Source: Saccoglossus kowalevskii (lineage: Eukaryota > Hemichordata > Enteropneusta > Harrimaniidae). From it: DNA of 44,995 nt. The notes under the pieces were generated by a model, which was given only the letters and a program-made list of their open reading frames with translations, searched no databases and had not been told where the DNA came from. Where the stretch lies: the NCBI RefSeq assembly GCF_000003605.2, contig NW_003106595.1, forward strand, positions 472,693 to 517,687, written 5' to 3'. The position numbers and the translations under genes are program-made. Within the stretch, counting starts at the first letter, position 1. Every line of letters begins with the position of its first letter. Shown here piece by piece: positions 37,401 through 44,995 of the stretch.

Positions 37401-38120
37401 AAAAAAAACACTCGCATGTATAATGTAAATATCGGCTCGAGTCTATTTGTTTAGATAAGACCGACAGAGTACGTTTGATATAGAAATTGTGCTTTATTGA
37501 TTAACTCTCGGATTTATAATAATGATAAAACACGCACACATAACATTCATAATTGAAAAAAAATGAATCATTGAACAGGTGATGTGGCTAAGGTAAATAT
37601 CCACGAAGAGCGACCTCTGTCGGTAGCGAATGCGGACTCATTCGGAATGAAACGGATGAAATGTTTGTCTTGACTGAGACTCAACAACAATCAATGTGTT
37701 TTGCTTTGGGATCCCAGTTTTTTGGAACCATTTTTTTTATGACCAACTTTTTCAAAAATTATGAGTAGGCTTCTACCTTAAGTAACCTTTCATTTGACGA
37801 CAACAAATGAATCCATCGATTGGTGGGAAGTCGTCCTGTAAACCTAACAACTGTGTGATACAACAATAACCTTTTTTTGGTAACCGTTATGATAGGTAAT
37901 ATCAACAATATTATTAACTTGTATTTCGTCCGCATTCGCATTTAAATCTAACATCGCCGTAGTGGGCGCTATCAGCTCGTAAACAAATACTTGACGCTCA
38001 AAAACCGCACTAAATGTAATTATGCATGCGCATTGCTATTCTATTCTATTGTCTCCATCTACGTTCTCGTCGCGATATGCATGGACAACTACAGCAACCT
38101 ATACATAACTGACCATCACT
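34477..38120. other. Intergenic stretch downstream of PLAC8-like gene 3
   Basis: AT-rich with no accepted gene. Frames at 35739-35981 and 36385-36585 (minus) and 36861-37055 (plus) lack motifs and splice context. The nearest minus-strand AATAAA to gene 3 is at about 37493, some 630 bp past the stop; whether it is the polyadenylation signal is unknown. Confidence 0.4.
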
Positions 38121-41100
38121 TCAAAGACTCTCGTGATATTTTTGCGTTTCGAGGATGTCCAACTCTCGCGAGATCTGACAAGCCACGCACGGACCACAGC
38201 ATGTACTGCACAACGCATCGGTTAAAATACTACCCTGTAGAGATAAAAAGAAAAAAAAATAACAAGATTGCCTGTGGAATGACTATTTAAATGAATTGCG
38301 CCAAATAAATACCACTGTATTCCGCAAGTTTTGCCTGGATTGTTACTACCTAGTCTTGGATCCGCGGCGTCGTCGTCGTAGGCGTTATTTATAAAAAGAT
38401 CGGTCGTCGGCTGGCCACTCAACACCGCCATGGGCCCTGCTAAAGCAAAATTAGGTAGATGCGTGAGACACAATACTCTGAATGTGCATGTGTACACTAG
38501 CAATAACCTAAGCTTAAAGAGCGGCAGTCGTCGTGTCGCGTCCTGTTCGATATGGGACTCATAGCGACGTATACAACGCGTGCAAAATACATTGTTTATT
38601 TACATGAAACTCGAACACGCGCTGCGCGACGACCGCCGCGCTTTAATTTCCCTCGCACGAGTAATTACGAGTTCTGGAAGTTATTAGTTTGTGTTTGGAT
38701 CATCTGTTTCATTAAAACAGCGCGCATTAATAATGTTTCTGCGCGTGTACCTAATTTCTCTATAGCCGCAGTATCAATGACGGCGTTGAGTGGATAATAT
38801 TTGGTAATCGTTGTACTAAGTAACTATTGGAAACAGCTAGATGTTTCGAGCAATGGCTCTTTATCGATAGCATAGAAGAACACGTATAGGTAGAACATAA
38901 GAACGTAAGAACACACACAACTATAAAATTGAATCACTAATATATTTCACAATAGAAAATGTTACGCGCATTAAGTAGTAAGCTCAATGAAGGAGTTAAA
39001 GGCAATGCGCGCGCATATAATACCGTTTAAACCGGAAGTTACGCCATAGCATTGCCTTTAAACTGTTTGTTAATTCCATGGGGTTCTTTAGTTCCAAGGC
39101 GGAATATAGTTTCCTCCTCGACACGCCTGAGCTGATTATCGTTGCCATTGACAACACATACACCATAAATGGACATATCTGTAATGTCCACTAGAATTAA
39201 AAAGAAGTGAAACCGGATAAAAACGATTTTCATGTCTACTAGTAGTTTGTCGTAGATGCTCAGCAAACCGATGTTGGGTGGGCAGCCGACAAACTATTAT
39301 AAATAACGCCCAGACGCCGCGGATCCAGAGCTAACGTCGATCATTAGTAATGATGGGATGGCTGCCTGGAAGATTTTCAAAATTGCAAGCAGGACATTGA
39401 GAGAGAAAACATATTGTATGTAAGGTGTTTCAGGAAAGGTTGTTGTCCAGACAAGACACCGTGAACAGAAATTGCAGCCACCTCCAATATTTTCAAATAT
39501 TTAACATCAACATTCGCGAACTTCGATTCCACTACAAAGTCCTTACCTCTATGTTTTGATATATTCTAAGCTTGGTTCTCATAGAAGATAAAGCACATGG
39601 CCAACAACAACCATTACAGGGGGCTTCGTTCATCCTCTGGGCAATTTCACACTGGAAACACGGGAAGAAAAAACAACCACACAAACCTGAAAGTTGAAAA
39701 GTTATTTACATTTTAGATTCTTGGTGCATAAATCCCGGGACATCCATCGTTGGGGGGTAGTATACAATTCCGAAGTCTCTGTGGGCTCACGCAAATATCT
39801 GCTAGTGTTTAAGGCGAAAACAGAGTTTTAAAATCTAGTGATCAGTTCAGTGTGACAGGAAGCGTGAACAGTCTTTTGATTACCGTAATAGACAAGCTCC
39901 AAATCGAGGTCGAAACTATGTGGCTGTGGTGTTTTATGATCAATGCTGTCGACTTATGCCGCAACAATCCGACTTCTGTATGAAACAAATCTGCGACGAT
40001 TAATAATCTGCATGTTCAAAACAACTGCGACAATTACCAATGCTCATGACAAAATTATGAATGTACATAGAGACAAAATACTAAGTGTGGAGTTACAGAC
40101 CATATAATGATCATTATGACATTTAACTTTTTTTGTTTATATGTGTCATTGTCATGGTAACTAGAAGGCTTAGTGTTGCGAAGGTAACGCCATTGGTACG
40201 TTTGCATCACTGTAAATTGATTTCAATTGATATGTATGGCATCGGTGATAGATTATACAAAAACAGCTTTTTGTCACAGACTGCCAAATAATAGTGAGAG
40301 GGTTCATTGAACTTTATCTTCAACACGTATCAAAAAACCCATGTCTACTTCAGTGATCTTTCTTCATCAATTTCTAGTTCTGGTTTTCATAATTCTGGAA
40401 AGAAAAGAAACACTCTTCGAGAGGCAAACAACAAGTCTCGTGGCTCGAGCTTTCAACGAGATCTCAGTGGGGCAATTGTATCTTGGATGCATTTATTGCA
40501 GAAAAGCGGTTATCGGAGTCATCGACTAAGTTTCACTAGATTGGTTGATTTTAGCTGACTATTGATGGAAATTACAGAGTTAGCAAATTTCCCTTTCAAT
40601 GAACGTTACCACAAAAGCAATCAAATTAATTTGAATGTTATGACGTCACATTTGCATCCATCATCAATCATCAATCAGAATCCTGTGATTAATATTCTTA
40701 GCACACAGCCACGAATAACATATGTCACAATTTGTTTAAATTAATCACCAATAAACACAACATAACAATCATCGTACAATATGTATTTACTAAGGCTGTG
40801 TTTAAATTAGCATAGGTATCCTATATATAGTTCATGTTCAAGTGCTCAAATCATGTTTCTTAAATATCTCAAATATCAGTCACCCGAATCAGATGAATTC
40901 AGTGCTCAAACATTGCAATAAAACCACTGAATAATCTCGGATGCAAACGGGTTCATTCGCTTATTTTAAAATCCAAATTAAATATTGTACTATCATCCTC
41001 CGGTTTGCATATTGGTCATAAGTGTTGCTACATTCAACGGGGGTGCATTTTCATGACGTAATCTAGCAGTTGAGACGTAATATATCACCAGAAGAAGAAT

Positions 41101-41738
41101 TTGACGTGATGTGACTACGTTAATTTATTTCTAAACTGACCACTAGCTGGTTTATGTTCACAGTTACTAATGAGTGCACTTATAAGTAAACATACATTTC
41201 TTCACGTATGATATTGTCAAATGACGCATACGTGAATGCACGGAACATGTATATAAGACAGCGACAACAAAGTACATGTATATGAGTAAAGAAAACTTAA
41301 AACGACTTACAACTTCGCATTTCTCCGACGCAGTAAAATAGGTCACTGCTCCACCAGGCACTTTTATTATCCTGTGGAAGGAACGCAGCAAATGCCGTTA
41401 CAAAGCTGTGATACGCAGACAAGTCTCGTAAAATACGCAGACTAGTTTATAGAGACAGTACTCCGAGTTAAGATAAACGCCATCATGTATTATCTGGATT
41501 TTGGCATTGAGGTGAATTCCAAATTCCCATTGATACCAAACTTATCCAATGTTTGGTTCAAATTACATTTATAGCACTTATTTTACGAAGAAAAGCTAAA
41601 TTCACTCTATATTTGCATGCATCATAGCGTGGAATATCACCCGAACTTCACCCCATGTGTAACCCCCATAATGAAACCTACCACGTCTTCTTTAGGTTCC
41701 CCTGCTTTTGGTTGAGTTGTGATCGCTGTTGTGTCCAT
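38121..41738 (-). CDS. PLAC8/cornifelin-like Cys-rich protein, gene 3 (4 coding exons)
   Basis: Exons 41682-41738, 41311-41371, 39547-39686 and 38121-38234 give a 123-residue protein, with GT-AG introns of phases 0, 1 and 0. The start MDTTAITTQPKAGEPKEDV has a strong Kozak context (A at -3, G at +4) and resembles gene 1's TTQP N-terminus. Exon 2 carries SAWWSSDLFYCVGEMRS. Exon 3 carries CGCFFFPCFQCEIAQRMNE and CNGCCWPCALSSMRTKLR. Exon 4 carries CSTCCGPCVACQISRELDIL and a longer tail ending HESL before TGA. Exons 2 and 3 are exactly as long as those of gene 2 (61 and 140 nt). The last intron (38235-39546) holds a Penelope-like fragment with a nested MITE. The second intron holds one member of a ~115 bp repeat pair. 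The PLAC8 role in invertebrates is not established. Confidence 0.9.
38793..39271 (-). mobile_element. Penelope-like retroelement, 3' fragment (copy 2), in intron 3 of PLAC8-like gene 3
   Basis: The reverse complement matches the 8358-9062 copy from the GIY-YIG DRFAEHL region (39271) to the shared 3' end CCAAATATTATC (38793). The readable frame GVCVVNGNDNQLRRVEEETI and LGTKEPHGINKQF is nearly identical to copy 1. A 5 bp deletion in the GGACATTACAG region shifts the frame. A 58 bp insertion after the INKQF codons (39000-39057) replaces the true end of the ORF. It is truncated further than copy 1 and carries the same GAGC-CATT-GCTC-GAAAC tail. It shares its orientation with the host gene. Confidence 0.85.
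39000..39057. mobile_element. 58 bp MITE with TTAA target duplication, nested in the Penelope-like copy
   Basis: Ends are AGGCAATGC on the left and GCATTGCCT on the right (9 bp perfect inverted repeats). TTAA flanks both sides (38996-38999 and 39058-39061). The uninterrupted copy 1 has CAGTTCAACTC at this site, consistent with a single TTAA-like ancestral target. TTAA duplication is the hallmark of piggyBac-type transposition; the autonomous partner is not in the window. Confidence 0.75.
40133..40246 (+). repeat. Dispersed ~115 bp repeat, copy 1 (intron 2 of PLAC8-like gene 3)
   Basis: Contains CATGGTAACTAGAAGGCTTA, GTGTTGCGAAGGTAACGCC and TTTGCATCACTGTAAATTGA. Matches 42779-42894 in the same orientation with scattered differences. 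No coding frame or known family is recognised. Confidence 0.7.
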
Positions 41739-42671
41739 GATCAGTCAAAATAGGCTGACATCGATGAATGAATAGCTAAAATGTAGTTTATCAACGCTCG
41801 GCTCCCGAAAAAAACAACGCTTGTATGCTCGATAAGTTGGATATGTTAAATCACGACTGTCGTCTGAACGAATCACGCAAACGACACATCAATCATACCG
41901 CAAATTACAAAGCAACTGCGTGTCGGGTCTCAGTCGTCTAGTTTACTGCACCCAAGAACGAGACACAATATTAACACACAGCTGTCACGAATCTTGCCGC
42001 GCATGTTGACATACAGCATTTCATTTGATACTGCTTCTAATATCTTGGGGGAATCGTGTTGTTATGTTAAGGTTAGAGAAAAAAAATATCACGCGGGGAA
42101 GAAAGCTGAGAATGTATTTTAAATCGCTTCCTGCATTAGCGGTTTTACATTTTAAATTATTTAGAACAAAATTGTCGTTTTATATAAAGTATATCAAGTT
42201 ATATCATATACTAGTACATTCAAATGCATAGATAATGGCCACAGCAGTCAGCATACTAATGCACAATGACGAGAAAATGGTTTTAGAGATCAATTATCAT
42301 TTTAACTACACTAGACCACTGTAAATATTACTGTACAATGTCCACTATATCATATATTGCGGTATCGATTACGATATACGCTACCATGTACACACATGTG
42401 GTTCCGATCGCTGTCAGCATTACCGCGACAACAGCCAATAAAAGTGTTTACTGATATTAAACGTGTAATTGATATAGCATCGTCTCAAGGTCGTTAGGAG
42501 GACCCCCTCAAAGTTGAACTCTCGAGAAGCAACAATGTAGATGCAGTTCGTTTTAAAATCACATACCGTACCGGTATTTTTGATTAGCAAAGTAAGTCTA
42601 CCCGATTTTATGAAAATGTGTTATTCATAATATTGGAAACATTTGGTTGCCATGGTATTAAACAGACTTGT

Positions 42672-42686
42672 ACACTAGAGGGCGAC
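42672..42686 (+). promoter_or_regulatory. CTCF-like motif upstream of PLAC8-like gene 3
   Basis: ACACTAGAGGGCGA matches the CTCF core except at its first and last positions. A weaker match than the sites at 3184 and 26958. Confidence 0.22.
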
Positions 42687-42778
42687 AACAGGTCAACGAT
42701 TCTCGTTCGGGACGTTCTGATTGCAAGGCAAAGCATTGAACACTGAAATTGTAGTGGAGTGCGCGCGCAGACGACACT

Positions 42779-42894
42779 TTGATTTATATGGGTCATTGCC
42801 ATGGTAACTAAAGAAGTCTTAGTGTTGCGAGGGTAACGCCTTGGGTGCGTTTGCATCACTGTAAATTTATTTCAATTAATGTTTATGGCCTCGG
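42779..42894 (+). repeat. Dispersed ~115 bp repeat, copy 2 (upstream of PLAC8-like gene 3)
   Basis: Same-orientation partner of 40133-40246: GCCATGGTAACTAAAGAAGT, AGTGTTGCGAGGGTAACGCC and TTTGCATCACTGTAAATTTA. The pair lies about 2.65 kb apart on either side of exons 1 and 2 of gene 3. Confidence 0.7.
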
Positions 42895-43991
42895 TATGGC
42901 CTATTGCTAATAGTATCTCGGATAATCACTGTATTGCCATGGTAACCGCTCATTGTGCTGGCGGCGACATATAATTACATTCTCTTGCGTCGCGCGACTC
43001 TTATTATTCGAAGATACCGTTGATTAAGCAAAACAGCAATTGATGTAATATTGTACATGAACTACGCCTTTTGACATTTTTTCCGTTTTTTTAGCCAATG
43101 CTAAGCATCTAATCCGTGCTTAGCGTTTCTTAGTCCGTGTTAAAATGATGTTCGCAAACGCAGTAAATAGTCTAACGATAGATTGATCGCAATAATTTGA
43201 TTATAATTTGTACACCAGCTCATTGTGGTTATGGTTATATATTTGAAATTTCTGGTTTGCAGACCACCAAGTTCCGTAATCAAGTTTTCTGTACTTGCTC
43301 TTTCATAAGAGCCACCAATGGAGATACGATGGTTCTTAGATATTCATTGAAATTCCTGTAAAGTTTGTAGTTCAGGCAGAAAGGCGCAATTCAAAAATTT
43401 GGAACGCACTCACAAAAACATCGCGACCAGAAGTGCACGCATCGACGACCATACGTTCGTATTCTCGAAGCGAATTGTGGCCTGGTATATTTAGTGCACC
43501 TTCGAAGTCATAGTTTTTGTACAGATGACTTGAACTGTAATGAACCCCCAAGAATCAGAAATATCACAGGTTTTTCGATCGACCACGTTAAAATGAACGA
43601 CACCAGTTTGGCAACATTTGTTTAGCGATGTCAGCATGTTGGTACGCAAAGTTTTTTCCCTATTAAAACTAGAAGATGAACATAATTCCCGATATTAATC
43701 TTTACATGGCAGGAACTGGATGTTTATGAGTTGGTTGAGTTGTTCAACAGAACAAGCGTTTAATATTATCTTCCATTGACGGCGAAGAGCGCAATGGATT
43801 ATGGGAAAATCGATGTCGAACACAAATGTCGAACATACGCGGCGTGACGACCACCGTCCTTTTAAACTAACACCGAGAGAATCAAACCAAGATGTCACCT
43901 TTTTGTAGCATTTTTTACCGTTAGTGTAATACGTGAAACCACCCGATAACGTAATAAATTTAGATATTGCACTTGTTGTAAGCTACATTAC

Positions 43992-44009
43992 TGGTGCAAC
44001 CCGGGGCTG
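43992..44009 (+). promoter_or_regulatory. Possible primer-binding site of the BEL/Pao element
   Basis: TGGTGCAACCCGGGGC starts with TGG, as expected for pairing to a tRNA CCA end, and lies about 340 bp before the gag frame. No LTR boundary could be set and the tRNA is not identified, so this is a weak call. Confidence 0.2.
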
Positions 44010-44330
44010 CTGATGTCTACACCAAGTGATGCCAATCTGAATAGAATCCGATGTAGATATAGGCTCCTAATTTAGTATTTTTTACTGTTATTTTTGTTTA
44101 GTTATGAATATTTGTTGGTTCTATTTGTTTTGTTTTTATATCGTATACCGGTCGTCTTTAGGCACCATCACAGTTAGTATAGAGAACTGTTCAGCCAGTC
44201 ATGTTTCCCTTACTGTCTGGGATAGGGAATATTTCCTTGTATAGCAAATCTCTGACATAGAACTGTGCACGACTTAAATACTCATTAAAACACTGTTTAA
44301 ATATGGCATATTTTTCTTTTTTATGTTTAA

Positions 44331-44995
44331 TGCAATTTTATAGAACTGCTGATCCGAGACTTCGAACAACAAGAAAACAAAGAACTGGCTTTCCAACAAA
44401 TTCAACGACTATACGATGTCTCAAAGATACGCATGGAACGACTTCTCGCTGCCGACGCCGAGATATTCAACGCAGTTCCACCCGAACACCCAGAATTCGA
44501 CGAGACCGATCTATATGAAATCGAAGCTTCGACTCGTCATCTAGAAGTGTCTTACTTCCTAAAGAAGTTTACTACAGCTAACACGGGAAATTCAAGAGAC
44601 GATACCGCACAACAAGTAAGCCACCCTACACAAGTTGAATTAACGCAACAACCAACCAGATTCAAGTCCATACAACTGCCAAAACTTGAGATCCCTACGT
44701 TTCACGGAGATACTCTCCTCTGGACTGAGTTTTACGACACGTACAACGCTGCCAATCATTCAGACAATCAGTTATCGAATGTGCAGAAATTTACCTATCT
44801 CCACAGTTTTCTTGGAGGTGAAGCAAAGAGACTGATTGACGGGTTAGCCACTACCGACGTCAACTACACCACTGCCATGGACCTACTCGAAAAACGGTAT
44901 GGCAACAAACAATCTATCATCAATGCGTACATGACATCTCTATGGCAGCAAGTACCGCCAGAAAACAACCCGACCAGCTTACGACGTTTTCACGA
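44331..44995 (+). CDS. BEL/Pao-type retrotransposon gag (DUF1759-like), 5' part, runs off the window
   Basis: One frame stays open from 44331 to the right edge (221 codons). The first ATG in frame is at 44433 (MERLLAADAEIF), but coding-looking residues (RDFEQQENKELAFQQIQRLY) already precede it. From about 44691 it reads IPTFHGDTLLWTEFYDTY, then LSNVQKFTYLHSFLGGEAKR, then LLEKRYGNKQSIINAYM. This is the order and wording typical of DUF1759, the gag-like domain of BEL/Pao elements and of cellular genes derived from them. Base composition is clearly richer in C/A and codon-like compared with the AT-rich surroundings. The frame begins right after a pyrimidine-rich ...TTTTATAG stretch, so a splice acceptor or a 5' truncation are both possible. 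Protease, reverse transcriptase and integrase would lie beyond the window. Confidence 0.8.

Larger units (their letters stand above)
41739..43991. other. Upstream region of PLAC8-like gene 3
   Basis: No TATA box is obvious above the gene 3 ATG. The region holds the second ~115 bp repeat copy, a CTCF-like motif at 42672-42686, and short frames (42025-42231, 42608-42859, 43695-43898) without recognisable motifs. Confidence 0.4.

Noticed and set aside
40307-40558. Overlapping frames of 83 and 62 residues in intron 2 of PLAC8-like gene 3
   Set aside because: Neither resembles a known protein and they lie on the strand opposite the gene; too short to support.

Overview
This window looks like a piece of an animal nuclear genome, probably a marine invertebrate. 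It is AT-rich, its genes have introns with GT-AG boundaries, and it carries animal-type retroelements: Penelope-like, LINE and BEL/Pao. No prokaryotic operons, Shine-Dalgarno-led ORFs or CRISPR arrays were seen. The species cannot be fixed from the sequence alone.

The only convincing host genes are three paralogous PLAC8/cornifelin-like genes, all on the minus strand, at 2727-5141, 27565-28649 (first coding exon not found) and 38121-41738. Each has the same exon plan. A short N-terminal exon is followed by a 61-64 nt exon carrying a Trp and Cys, then a 140 nt exon with the first Cys-rich block, then a last exon with the C-C-G-P-C-x-A-C-Q block. Intron phases are 0, 1, 0 wherever they can be seen. 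They form a dispersed tandem family of small Cys-rich proteins (123-125 aa for the two complete ones). The individual functions are not known.

The rest is intergenic or intronic sequence rich in repeats. From left to right: a Penelope-like 3' fragment with a GIY-YIG domain (8358-9062); a CACTGGG-rich MITE (9547-9753), with an inverted second copy at 34272-34476; an inverted-repeat element around an assembly gap (12220-12746); a perfect 92 bp x 3 tandem repeat (13274-13549); a LINE 3' relic on the minus strand (about 16845-17705); a 32 bp satellite of about 45 copies with higher-order structure (19377-20820); a head-to-tail duplication of a roughly 1.6-1.7 kb block (22985-24696 and 24701-26279); a long-TIR element with a perfect 9 bp target duplication around the second gap (30338-31300); a second Penelope-like fragment in the last intron of the third PLAC8 gene, itself interrupted by a 58 bp TTAA-flanked MITE (38793-39271); and the start of a BEL/Pao-type gag reading frame running off the right edge (44331-44995).

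No clearly new biological system was found. The most informative points are the conserved PLAC8 gene architecture, the nested transposon insertions with readable target-site duplications, and the multi-scale structure of the 32 bp satellite.
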